Shown here: positions 8,665 through 16,375 of the stretch, in pieces
Layout of the letters: each line of letters begins with the position of its first letter
How positions within the stretch are numbered: the stretch's first letter is position 1
Source: Candidatus Omnitrophota bacterium
GTDB lineage: Bacteria; Omnitrophota; Gorgyraeia; JABMRN01
Length of the DNA stretch: 21,314 nt
Reading direction: 5' to 3'
Assembly: GCA_013202515.1 (NCBI GenBank)
Contig: JABMRN010000210.1
Coordinates: forward strand, 1-21,314
Made by a program: the position numbers and the translations under genes
The notes under the pieces: model-generated
Databases searched by the model: none
Told to the model about the DNA's origin: nothing
The model's input: only the letters and a program-made list of their open reading frames with translations

Positions 8665-9699
8665 ATGTCACGCATAATAACTGCATTAGATTTAGGCTCT
8701 AGCAATATTCGTGCATGTGCCGCTAGCATTAATGGTCGGGGCCAGCTAAAGCTGCTTGCGCTGGAGCGAATGCCTTCAAGCGGCATTTCTCATGGTGGCG
8801 TTGTGGATTTTGATGCAGCAACAAATGACATATTGCGCATGACGAAGGCGCTGGAAAAAAAGGCAAAGAAAAAAATTAGATACATATCGCTTGCTATAAG
8901 CGACGCGGATTTCAATGGATTCATTGCAAACGGTATGATAGCACTCTCGGCCAGACCACGGCCAATTCAAATGCGCGACATAGTAAGGTGCGAGAAGATC
9001 GCCGGTTTTGTACAGGTTCCGATAGACAGGCAGGTTGTCCAGAAAGAACTTCACAGTTTCTTTATAAATGACGGGGAGAAGGTTCGCAATCCTCTCGGAT
9101 TAAACGCTACGAAGCTTAGCCTTAACCTATATGTGGTCACTGGAGAAGCTTCAAAGCTTGTGAATCTACAAAATGTTGTGGAGCATGCTGGTTACATATT
9201 AGATGATATGGTCTTTTCTGGATATGCGACTGCCCACTCTATTTTTGCAAACGCACAAACAGAAGAAAAAACCGCACTTTTGGATATTGGTAGTCATGTT
9301 ACTAATATTACGATAATCGAGGAAGGCGCTCTCAAGTATATCAATTCGATTCAGAAAGGGGCGGAGATGATGGACAGTAAATCATCCATGGTTCCTTTTT
9401 TTAAGGAAGTAAAAGCCCTATTCACAACCAGTCCACTGTCGCGGGTAGTCGTAACAGGCGGTGGCGTACTGAAGGAAGGATTTCTGGAAATTGCCGAGAA
9501 GTGCCTTGGCGTGCAGTGTGAAATGGGACAAGTAAGACTCAACTGGTGTTCGCTTAATCTTGCGGATACGCTTCTACATACTGCTTCGCTGGGTTTAATC
9601 GCGTATAAAGCTAAGAAGCTGTCTAGGGAGCCTTGGCAGTTGGATCCTGTGAAGAGACCCTTTCGCTTTCTTGCTAATATGATAGATAGTTATTTTTAA
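8665..9699 (+). CDS. ftsA: FtsA-like actin homologue lacking subdomain 2B
   Basis: Actin-fold protein that normally tethers FtsZ to the membrane. Seen here: phosphate-1 motif ALDLGSSNIRA at 7-17; a 1C subdomain between about 84 and 165 with the typical NPLGLNA; phosphate-2 motif D207-I-G-S-H-V-T213; adenosine motif VVVTGGG at 261-267; and a C-terminal amphipathic tail at 331-344 like the FtsA membrane-targeting helix. At 344 residues it is about 70-75 shorter than typical FtsA (about 420). Only 58 residues separate D207 from G265, against about 125 in E. coli from memory. The missing part is subdomain 2B, and the chain rejoins at a PFFKEVKALF helix just before the adenosine motif. The frame is open throughout, so this is not a frameshift. 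PilM is an alternative actin relative, but the 1C type and the position after ftsQ argue for FtsA. ftsZ does not follow. Confidence 0.85.
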   Translation: MSRIITALDLGSSNIRACAASINGRGQLKLLALERMPSSGISHGGVVDFDAATNDILRMTKALEKKAKKKIRYISLAISDADFNGFIANGMIALSARPRPIQMRDIVRCEKIAGFVQVPIDRQVVQKELHSFFINDGEKVRNPLGLNATKLSLNLYVVTGEASKLVNLQNVVEHAGYILDDMVFSGYATAHSIFANAQTEEKTALLDIGSHVTNITIIEEGALKYINSIQKGAEMMDSKSSMVPFFKEVKALFTTSPLSRVVVTGGGVLKEGFLEIAEKCLGVQCEMGQVRLNWCSLNLADTLLHTASLGLIAYKAKKLSREPWQLDPVKRPFRFLANMIDSYF

Positions 9700-9763
9700 T
9701 ATAGCTATAGTTGTTCAAAATCAGTTGACAGGTGTGGCTTTTGGCGATACACTATTCCGTCAC
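9700..9763 (+). promoter_or_regulatory. Candidate sigma-70-type promoter in the ftsA-yggS spacer (place where ftsZ usually sits)
   Basis: TTGACA at 9725-9730, a 17-nt spacer, and TACACT at 9748-9753 form a good vegetative promoter (6/6 and 4/6 matches). A perfect 10-nt palindrome TATAGCTATA lies at 9700-9709 just upstream. Initiation would fall around 9759-9762, only a few bases before the ATG at 9764, giving a nearly leaderless yggS mRNA; no Shine-Dalgarno sequence precedes that ATG. No remnant of ftsZ is recognisable in these 64 bases. The promoter is predicted from consensus only. Confidence 0.5.
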
Positions 9764-10420
9764 ATGATCAAAGAAAATCTTTATACTGTTAATGCTAATA
9801 TTAAGAGGGTTGCCGAACGCGCTAACCGCAAACCAGGCGATATAAGATTGATCTGTGTCACTAAAGAGGCGGATTCAAGCCAGGTACTGGATGCTATTTC
9901 AAACGGTGTGGCAGAATTGGGCGAAAACAGGGTCAGGGAAGCTGTCCTTAAGCATAAGGCGATAGGAGAGAAGGTTGTCTGGCACCTGATAGGACACCTT
10001 CAGACGAATAAGGCTAGGGATGCAGTTAAGATCTTTTCGTTAATACATTCGGTTGACTCCGTTAGATTAGCGCAATACATTGACAAAGAAGCCGAAAAAA
10101 TAGGGAAGATACAGGAAGTGCTGATAGAGGTTAATGTTTCCGGTGAAGCAACAAAGTTCGGTATTTTGCCTGATAAGTTGGCCAGTTTTATTGGGTCATT
10201 AAAACATCTTGCCCATTTTAAGGTTAAGGGACTAATGACGGTAACTCCGTTCAGCGAAAATCCAGAGAATTCACGACCTTATTTTAAGGTGCTTAAGAAG
10301 TTGTGTGATGTCCACGGCCTAAAAGAGCTTTCAATGGGCATGACACAGGATTATGAAGTGGCAATCGAGGAAGGCGCGACCATGGTGCGCGTGGGCCGCG
10401 CAATATTCGGGGAGGGTTGA
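9764..10420 (+). CDS. yggS: YggS/YlmE family PLP-binding homeostasis protein
   Basis: Single-domain TIM-barrel protein that binds pyridoxal phosphate and balances the PLP and amino-acid pools; no enzymatic reaction is established for the family. From the ATG at 9764 it has 218 residues. PLP lysine K34 lies in the LICVTKEAD strand, followed by ELGENRVREA, WHLIGHLQTNKAR, and the C-terminal SMGMTQDYEVAIEEG and VRVGRAIFG phosphate-binding blocks. A TTG at 9725 is in frame and would add 13 residues. I reject it because those residues lie on the predicted promoter and are not part of the family N-terminus. It starts the yggS-proC-yggT-yggU module commonly found next to ftsZ or pilT. Confidence 0.93.
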   Translation: MIKENLYTVNANIKRVAERANRKPGDIRLICVTKEADSSQVLDAISNGVAELGENRVREAVLKHKAIGEKVVWHLIGHLQTNKARDAVKIFSLIHSVDSVRLAQYIDKEAEKIGKIQEVLIEVNVSGEATKFGILPDKLASFIGSLKHLAHFKVKGLMTVTPFSENPENSRPYFKVLKKLCDVHGLKELSMGMTQDYEVAIEEGATMVRVGRAIFGEG

Positions 10421-10424
10421 TAGT

Positions 10425-11234
10425 ATGCTACGAATTAATATCGGTATAATTGGTTGCGGGAATATGGGCGAGGCTATAATAAAAGGTGTTATATCTAAAA
10501 AAGTTATAGATAAAAGAAATATTTATGTTTCCGATAAGATCAAGACAAAATCAACAGCCATGAGAACCAAATATGGCATCAATGCCAAATCCTTCAACAC
10601 CTCTCTTGTAAGAAGGTCGGACGTAGTGATCATAGCTGTAAAGCCAAATAGCACAGAAAAATTATTATCTGAAATAAAATATTTCATCGATAGAAAAAAG
10701 CTGATCGTTTCAATAATGGCCGGTGTAAGGCTTGATAGTCTTGGGAAGGTGCTGTGTGAAAGTATTCCAATTGCGCGGGTTATGCCCAACATAGCCGCAT
10801 TCGTTGGTGAAAGCATCTCGGCGATAAGCTACAACAGATTTGTTAAAAAATATCAGAAAACCATTGTGAAGAACATTTTTAGCGGTATAGGCGAAGTAGC
10901 GGAAATAAGCGAAGAAATGCAAGATTCCTTTACATCTCTCTACGGCAGCGGTCCGGCATACTTCTTTTACATTATCGAATGTTTTATTGAGGCTGCCATG
11001 CGCGAGGGATTTTCTAGAAAGAATGCCGCCTCATACGTCAAACAGATTATTAAGGGTAGCTCAAAGTTTCTTCAATTAACAGATGTCTCCGCACAGACCT
11101 TGAGAGAAAAGGTTACCTCAAAAGGAGGTACCACAGAAGCCGCTATCAAAGTTTTCGAAAAGAATAATCTTAAGCAGTTGGTCAAAGATGCTATACGAGC
11201 TGGACGAAATCGCTCTAAGCATCTTTCCATTTAG
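10425..11234 (+). CDS. proC: ProC, pyrroline-5-carboxylate reductase
   Basis: NAD(P)H-dependent reductase making proline from pyrroline-5-carboxylate in the cytoplasm. The start is the ATG at 10425, with GGGGAGGG at 10409-10416. An upstream in-frame ATG at 10353 lies in yggS and would add non-homologous residues. In 269 residues I see the Rossmann motif IGIIGCGNMGEA at 6-17, VIIAVKPN, the MPNIAAFVGES segment, GSGPAYFFYIIE, and the VTSKGGTTEAA C-terminal dimer motif in which the usual SPGGTT has become SKGGTT. It is 4 nt from yggS and 11 nt from yggT, so almost surely cotranscribed. The yggS-proC-yggT order is widespread in bacteria. Confidence 0.95.
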   Translation: MLRINIGIIGCGNMGEAIIKGVISKKVIDKRNIYVSDKIKTKSTAMRTKYGINAKSFNTSLVRRSDVVIIAVKPNSTEKLLSEIKYFIDRKKLIVSIMAGVRLDSLGKVLCESIPIARVMPNIAAFVGESISAISYNRFVKKYQKTIVKNIFSGIGEVAEISEEMQDSFTSLYGSGPAYFFYIIECFIEAAMREGFSRKNAASYVKQIIKGSSKFLQLTDVSAQTLREKVTSKGGTTEAAIKVFEKNNLKQLVKDAIRAGRNRSKHLSI

Positions 11235-11245
11235 GAGGATATGAA

Positions 11246-11545
11246 ATGTTTATTATCGGACAATTCTTGCTTGCAATAGCTAAGGTCATTGATGTAGTTC
11301 TGAATATTTTAGCATGGATTATAATTATTCGAGCAGTGATTAGTTGGGTTAACCCAGATCCCTACAACATAATTGTTCAGTTTCTTAATAGGGTAACTGA
11401 ACCCATTTTGAGCAGGATTCGGATGATATTCAGGCTGCATGCTGTAGGTATAGACATCTCTCCGCTTATTGCGATATTAGCCATAATGTTTTTAAGATTG
11501 TTTATCGTGCCTGTTATTTACAGAATTGCCACTAACCTGATGTAG
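11246..11545 (+). CDS. yggT: YggT/YlmG family membrane protein
   Basis: Small integral membrane protein of 99 residues with two hydrophobic segments, about 5-30 and about 70-97. The conserved core RAVISWVNPDPYN is followed by VTEPILSRIR and IDISPLIAILAI, the family signature. Function is not settled: homologues have been linked to membrane or chromosome organisation, division-gene neighbourhoods and, in plastids, nucleoid distribution. AGGAGG at 11233-11238 gives a strong ribosome binding site overlapping the proC stop. An ATG at 11241 is out of frame. Confidence 0.92.
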   Translation: MFIIGQFLLAIAKVIDVVLNILAWIIIIRAVISWVNPDPYNIIVQFLNRVTEPILSRIRMIFRLHAVGIDISPLIAILAIMFLRLFIVPVIYRIATNLM

Positions 11546-11546
11546 T

Positions 11547-11765
11547 ATGAGAATTCATCTTAAGGTAATGCCCGGTTCTTCTCGCGAATTGGTAGAAAAA
11601 ATAGACGATGGAAAATATAAGATTTATACGCACAAGCCAGCAGTTGAAGGAAAGGCTAACAAGGCCTCTATAGAAATGCTGGCTGAATATTTCAATATTA
11701 AAAAAAGTCGAATTTCAATCGTAAAAGGGGCCAAGTCAAGAGATAAGATCCTAAAGATACAATAA
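11547..11765 (+). CDS. yggU: YggU family protein (DUF167)
   Basis: Small cytoplasmic protein of 72 residues with the DUF167 pattern: LKVMPGSSRE at the N-terminus, the central KPAVEGKANKA block, and KSRISIVKGAKSRDKIL at the end. The biochemical role of the family is unknown. The ATG lies 1 nt after the yggT stop, so translation is probably coupled. The yggT-yggU pair also occurs in E. coli. Confidence 0.9.
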   Translation: MRIHLKVMPGSSRELVEKIDDGKYKIYTHKPAVEGKANKASIEMLAEYFNIKKSRISIVKGAKSRDKILKIQ

Positions 11766-11777
11766 AAGGAGCAATAA

Positions 11778-12638
11778 ATGTCGCGAATAGGAATAATAGG
11801 TGGAAGCGGGTTGTATGATATCGAGGGGCTCAGGGTAATAAAGAAAGAAAAGGTTAAGACGCCCTTCGGAGATCCCTCAGATGAATTTACATTGGGTCAA
11901 TATGAGGACAAAGAAATTATTTTTCTGCCAAGACACGACAGGGCCCATAAAATAATGCCGAGCGAACTCAACTACAGGGCAAACATATTCGGCATGAAAA
12001 AGCTCGGGGTTGAAAGAATAATATCTCTTTCGGCCTGCGGCAGCTTCAAAGAGGAGCTGAAACCCAGAGATATTGTTATTGTCGACCAGTTTGTAGATAG
12101 AACCAATCAAGCAAGGGTGAGCACCTTTTTTGGCGACGGCATAGTTGCCCACGTTGCATTTGGCGAGCCGGTTTGCCCTGAGCTTTCTCTTGTATTGTAT
12201 GATGCGGCTAAGAAGACCGGTGCAGATGTGCACAAAGGTGGAACATATGTAAACATGGAAGGCCCTGCTTTCTCTACAAAGGCCGAATCATTGCTTTATA
12301 AAAGCTGGGGCATGGATGTTATTGGTATGACAAATATGCCAGAAGCGAGGCTTTCAAGGGAAGCGGAGATTTGCTATTCCACGGTTTGTTTCATAACCGA
12401 CTATGATGCTTGGCGCCAGACAGGGGAAGTGGTCACTTTAGAGATGATCATAGGAAATCTAAAAAAGAATGTTGATAACGCAAAGAAGCTTATAAAGGCA
12501 GCTATTTCCATGATGGGTGATGAGCGTAAGTGCGCATGTAAAGATGCACTAAAAGGTGCAATTATTACACGTCCAGAAGTCATATCGAGTGATGTAAAAA
12601 AAAGATTAAAGATGATAATAGGTAAGTACGTAAAATAA
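11778..12638 (+). CDS. mtnP: S-methyl-5'-thioadenosine phosphorylase (MTAP family)
   Basis: Trimeric purine nucleoside phosphorylase-fold enzyme that cleaves 5'-methylthioadenosine with phosphate, starting methionine salvage. The 286 residues fit the family. Motifs: IGIIGGSGLYD at 4-14 (phosphate loop), FLPRHDRAHK, SLSACGSFKEELKP, DQFVDRT, NMEGPAFSTKAES, and TDYDAW with D208 and D210. Aspartates at this place select 6-aminopurines (MTA) over guanosine or inosine, so I prefer MTAP to PNP. A methylthioinosine phosphorylase variant is less likely for the same reason. AAAGGAG precedes the ATG. The ileS start is 1 nt after its stop. Confidence 0.9.
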   Translation: MSRIGIIGGSGLYDIEGLRVIKKEKVKTPFGDPSDEFTLGQYEDKEIIFLPRHDRAHKIMPSELNYRANIFGMKKLGVERIISLSACGSFKEELKPRDIVIVDQFVDRTNQARVSTFFGDGIVAHVAFGEPVCPELSLVLYDAAKKTGADVHKGGTYVNMEGPAFSTKAESLLYKSWGMDVIGMTNMPEARLSREAEICYSTVCFITDYDAWRQTGEVVTLEMIIGNLKKNVDNAKKLIKAAISMMGDERKCACKDALKGAIITRPEVISSDVKKRLKMIIGKYVK

Positions 12639-12639
12639 C

Positions 12640-15456
12640 ATGGATTATAAAAATACCCTAAATCTACCAAAGGCAACTTTTCCCATGAAGGCTAATTTAC
12701 CTTCAAGAGAACCAGAAATTCTAAAATTTTGGGAAGAAGAGGACATCTATTCAGCCATAAGAAAACTACGGAAGAAGAAAAAATATGTTCTTCATGACGG
12801 TCCTCCGTACGCTAACGGCAATATACACATGGGCCATGCTCTAAACAAGATTTTAAAGGATATTGTCGTAAGGTATAAAACAATGCGGGGTTTTGATTCT
12901 CCATATGTGCCAGGATGGGACTGCCATGGTCTTCCAGTCGAGCATCAGCTTCTTAAAGAACTCGGGATCAGCAAAGGTGATATCGATCAAGTTGAGTTTC
13001 GAAAGAAAGCGCGCGACTATGCAATGAAATTTGTCGCAATCCAAAGGGAAGAGTTTAAAAGGTTAGGCGTCTTTGGGGATTGGCAGAGGCCCTATCTTAC
13101 CCTTTCTCACGAATATGAAGCAGAAATAATTAAGTCATTTTCCACGTTGGTCAATGAAGGGTACATTTATAGGGATTTAAAACCCGTTAATTGGTGTACA
13201 TCTTGCGAGACAGCGCTTGCCGAGGCAGAGGTGGAATATGCCGACCATGTTTCGCCTTCTGTATACGTTAAATTTAAACTTCTCAAAGAACAAAAACCCG
13301 AAGTATTAAAGCGGGAAAGTCTGTTTTCTGCGCTTTCTCACCTATCACCGAAACAGCTGGAGAACACCCATTTCTTGATATGGACCACTACCCCGTGGAC
13401 ATTACTGGCTAATGTTGCGGTTGCTCTACACCCGGAACTTGGATATGCAATACTTGAAGTAGGAAAAGAAAAATGGATCATGGCCGTTTCTCTTATTGAA
13501 TCGGTTATGAAAAAAGTTGGAAAAGAATACAAAATTATAGCTGAGATAAAAGGAAGCGAATTTGACGGTGTCTTGGCACAGCACCCGTTCATTGACAGGG
13601 AAAGCAAAGTGGTCCTGGCTAATTACGTCTCCCGCGAAGAGGGTACAGGTTGCGTTCACACAGCCCCGGGGCACGGTCAAGAAGATTATTTCTCCGGAAA
13701 AAAATATAATCTCGGCATGGTAATGCCGGTTAATGAAAAAGGCTGCTTCGATGATACGTGTGGGGAATTTAGCGGACTAAATGTATTCAAAGCAAATCCC
13801 AAGATCATAGAAGCGATGAAAAAAAATGGCAGTTGCGTTTTTACCGAAGATATTTCTCATTCTTATCCGCATTGCTGGAGGTGCAAGAAGGCTATTATTT
13901 TCAGAGCCACGTATCAATGGTTCATGAACGTAGACCACAAGGATTTGAGAAAGAAAATACTCAAAGGCATACAAAAGAAAGTGAAATGGTATCCAGCCGC
14001 CGGTGAAGGCAGAATTTCTACAATGGTTGAAAATAGGCCTGATTGGTGTCTTTCGCGTCAGAGATATTGGGGAGTTCCGATACCGGCATTTTACTGCAAG
14101 GCTTGCGGCCGTACGATTTTAGAGCCCAAGTTAATAGATCGCGTAGCAGCGTTGACTCAAAAACACGGTGTTGACGTATGGTTTTCTAAAAAAGCAAAGG
14201 ATATTCTTCCAAAGAATTTCAAATGTCCCAAGTGTAAAAGTAGCGCCATAGGAAAAGAAAACGATATTTTAGATGTGTGGTTTGAGTCTGGAGTAAGCCA
14301 TCAGGCAGTTTTGAAGACAAATGCGCTACTTGATTATCCATGTCAGCTTTATCTTGAGGGTTCCGATCAACACAGAGGCTGGTTTCAATCTGCAATCATT
14401 ACTGCGGTTGCAATAGACGATGAGCCGCCTTACGAATCGGTTCTTACGCACGGTTTCACGGTAGACGGACAGGGCAAGAAGATGTCAAAATCTTTGGGGA
14501 ATGTTATTGCACCTCAAGAGATTATGAAAAAGTACGGTGCAGATATACTCAGACTTTGGGTAGCATCCAGCAATTATTCAGATGACGTCAGAATATCCGA
14601 AGAAATTATCAAAAGGCAGGCAGATGCTTATAGAAAGATAAGAAACACGTTTCGTTATCTTCTGAGCAATCTTTATGATTTTGATCCAGTCAAGGATCTA
14701 GTAACTATTAAGAAGATAGAGGAAATTGATCGCTGGATGCTTTCGCGACTTGGTCATATTTTGAAAGAAGTACAACAATACTATGACAATTATTTATTTC
14801 ATAAGGCTTACAGATTGATTTATAACTTCTGCGTATACGAGGTATCGTCTTTGTATCTTGATATATCGAAAGACAGAATGTATACGTTTAAAAAGGATTC
14901 ACCCGCTAGACGCTCAGGTCAGACGGTTACGTATGAGATCTTAAACTGTCTAGTAAAGGTAATTGCCCCGATCCTTTCATTTACTTCAGAAGAGGTATGG
15001 CAGAATAGCGTCTTTTCAAAGAAATGCAAAAGTGTTCACTTTGCCGATTGGCCTGTTAACGATGCCATTCTCAAGAAATGGATAGACCCGGAATTAGACA
15101 AGAAATGGCAGGAACTGTGCTCTGTTCGCGAACCGGTTCTAAAGGCTCTTGAATCTTCTCGAATGAAAGGGGATATAGGAGGTTCTCTAGAAGCGAGGGT
15201 AGTGTTAAGTACAAATAACAAAAATTTGAACAAGCTTCTTAAGGATAACATAAGTGTGCTTGCCATGTTGTTTATTGTATCACAAGTTGAGGTGACGGAT
15301 AAGGCGCCAAGTGGTGCAATTGAAATAGATGGCATTTCTGTTTTTGTTGCTAAGGCAGATGGTGAAAAATGCAAAAGATGCTGGCAATATAGTAAATCGG
15401 TGGGAACAATAAAAGAACACCCTGAAATTTGCAAAAAGTGTTTTCATAATATATAA
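12640..15456 (+). CDS. ileS: IleS, isoleucyl-tRNA synthetase
   Basis: Class I aminoacyl-tRNA synthetase of 938 residues, the common bacterial length. The Rossmann core has the HIGH motif as HMGH at 63-66 and KMSKS at 614-618. The CP1 editing domain shows WTTTPWT at 248-254 and GTGCVHTAPGHG at 335-346 with D349 at the family editing position. Two zinc-type CxxC pairs occur in the core (C486/C489 and C529/C532) and two at the C-terminus (C911/C914 and C931/C934); the latter is the C-terminal zinc knuckle needed for tRNA charging in E. coli-type IleS. Presence of this knuckle indicates the bacterial, mupirocin-sensitive-type lineage, but this is inference. No T-box leader fits in the 1-nt upstream gap. 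Confidence 0.97.
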   Translation: MDYKNTLNLPKATFPMKANLPSREPEILKFWEEEDIYSAIRKLRKKKKYVLHDGPPYANGNIHMGHALNKILKDIVVRYKTMRGFDSPYVPGWDCHGLPVEHQLLKELGISKGDIDQVEFRKKARDYAMKFVAIQREEFKRLGVFGDWQRPYLTLSHEYEAEIIKSFSTLVNEGYIYRDLKPVNWCTSCETALAEAEVEYADHVSPSVYVKFKLLKEQKPEVLKRESLFSALSHLSPKQLENTHFLIWTTTPWTLLANVAVALHPELGYAILEVGKEKWIMAVSLIESVMKKVGKEYKIIAEIKGSEFDGVLAQHPFIDRESKVVLANYVSREEGTGCVHTAPGHGQEDYFSGKKYNLGMVMPVNEKGCFDDTCGEFSGLNVFKANPKIIEAMKKNGSCVFTEDISHSYPHCWRCKKAIIFRATYQWFMNVDHKDLRKKILKGIQKKVKWYPAAGEGRISTMVENRPDWCLSRQRYWGVPIPAFYCKACGRTILEPKLIDRVAALTQKHGVDVWFSKKAKDILPKNFKCPKCKSSAIGKENDILDVWFESGVSHQAVLKTNALLDYPCQLYLEGSDQHRGWFQSAIITAVAIDDEPPYESVLTHGFTVDGQGKKMSKSLGNVIAPQEIMKKYGADILRLWVASSNYSDDVRISEEIIKRQADAYRKIRNTFRYLLSNLYDFDPVKDLVTIKKIEEIDRWMLSRLGHILKEVQQYYDNYLFHKAYRLIYNFCVYEVSSLYLDISKDRMYTFKKDSPARRSGQTVTYEILNCLVKVIAPILSFTSEEVWQNSVFSKKCKSVHFADWPVNDAILKKWIDPELDKKWQELCSVREPVLKALESSRMKGDIGGSLEARVVLSTNNKNLNKLLKDNISVLAMLFIVSQVEVTDKAPSGAIEIDGISVFVAKADGEKCKRCWQYSKSVGTIKEHPEICKKCFHNI

Positions 15457-15502
15457 TTACATACAAGCAGTCTTCGCGAATTGACAACCGAAAAGGAGAT
15501 AT

Positions 15503-15904
15503 ATGAAACCAAAGAAAATGCTAAAAAAAGAGATGATGAAGTACAAAAATCTTTTATTGATCGAAAAAAGAAAAATGCTAGAGGAATTTTTCCACCTAAA
15601 GAAAGATGTTTTAAATACAAATGAATCTCAAAAAGAGGCCTCAGGAGACCTTTCGGGATACAGCTATCACCTTGCTGATATGGCAAGCGATCAATATGAA
15701 AGGGACTTTATGTTGCGCCTTGCCTCCGACGAAAGAGAGAAGGTCTACGCAATCGATGAAGCACTTAGAAGAATAGAAGACAAATCCTACGGGAACTGCC
15801 TTAAGTGTTCGAAAGCAATAATCAAGAAACGGCTAAAGGCTGTACCCCAGACGCCCTATTGCCTTAAGTGTGCCAGAGAAATTGAAGCGGAAACGAGAAA
15901 ATAA
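15503..15904 (+). CDS. DksA/TraR-family C4 zinc-finger protein (YlyA-like)
   Basis: A 133-residue protein. A long N-terminal coiled-coil helix (about 5-40), a second helix after the tip (about 63-92), and a C4 zinc finger (C99, C102, C120, C123) form the DksA/TraR layout. DksA-type proteins bind in the RNA polymerase secondary channel. The tip reads H56-L-A-D59-M-A61, so of the two DksA tip aspartates (D71, D74 in E. coli) only the second is kept, as in shorter TraR/YlyA-type relatives. AAAGGAG at 15492-15498 supports the ATG. The position between ileS and lspA matches ylyA of Bacillus. Whether it acts with ppGpp or on particular promoters cannot be read here. Confidence 0.85.
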   Translation: MKPKKMLKKEMMKYKNLLLIEKRKMLEEFFHLKKDVLNTNESQKEASGDLSGYSYHLADMASDQYERDFMLRLASDEREKVYAIDEALRRIEDKSYGNCLKCSKAIIKKRLKAVPQTPYCLKCAREIEAETRK

Positions 15905-16375
15905 TTGATTGCGGTTCTTTCCCTTGCCATAGTACTAATTGACCAGCTGACAAAAATTCTTGTATTAAAAAATTCTGATAAATTACCCTTAGACATTATA
16001 AAGGGTTTGTTTTCGATAGCTCTTGTGCGGAACAAGGGTGCTGCATTCGGAATTCTTCAAAATCAGAAGCTTTTTTTTATTATCATTGCCGTTATCGCTA
16101 TAGTGGCCATTGTTTGGGTAGAAGTATCGGCAATGCAGCGTAACCTGAGAAAAAAAGCACCCTATGAAATAGCTATGTTATTTCGAATTTCCCTGGCGCT
16201 CATCCTAGGTGGAGCTATAGGTAATCTTATTGACCGGATCAGGTTCGGGTACGTTGTAGATTTTCTTGATTTTAAGGTCTGGCCGGTATTCAATATTGCC
16301 GATTCAGCAATTACAATAGGCGCAGTGCTATTACTAATTTATTTGTTTTTACAGAAAAAAGATAAAAAAGAATAG
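15905..16375 (+). CDS. lspA: LspA, lipoprotein signal peptidase II
   Basis: Membrane aspartyl protease that removes signal peptides from diacylated prolipoproteins. The 156 residues contain four hydrophobic segments. Family blocks are IDQLTK at 12-17, RNKGAAFGIL, GGAIGNLIDR, VVDF with D119, and FNIADSA with D133; the last two supply the catalytic dyad in the family. The start must lie after the in-frame TAA at 15902-15904, so a TTG at 15905 directly abutting the preceding stop is the most likely start. There is only a weak purine-rich sequence upstream, which suggests reinitiation. The stop overlaps the lgt GTG. Confidence 0.93.
   Translation: MIAVLSLAIVLIDQLTKILVLKNSDKLPLDIIKGLFSIALVRNKGAAFGILQNQKLFFIIIAVIAIVAIVWVEVSAMQRNLRKKAPYEIAMLFRISLALILGGAIGNLIDRIRFGYVVDFLDFKVWPVFNIADSAITIGAVLLLIYLFLQKKDKKE

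Noticed and set aside
8665..9699. Short FtsA as a PilM-type pilus protein or a pseudogene
   Set aside because: The 1C subdomain with NPLG and the C-terminal amphipathic tail are FtsA-like, and it sits right after ftsQ. The reading frame is intact and all retained motifs are sensible, so decay is not indicated.
10353..10424. Upstream in-frame ATG for proC
   Set aside because: It lies inside yggS, adds 24 residues without family similarity, and the ATG at 10425 has a strong ribosome binding site and begins right before the Rossmann motif.
15481..15509. TTGACA before the DksA-like gene as a promoter
   Set aside because: No reasonable -10 box exists at 16-18 nt spacing; the region is mostly ribosome binding site and start codon.
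15503..15904. DksA-like gene between ileS and lspA as a novel insertion
   Set aside because: The same order (ileS-ylyA-lspA-ylyB) occurs in Bacillus, so this is a conserved arrangement.
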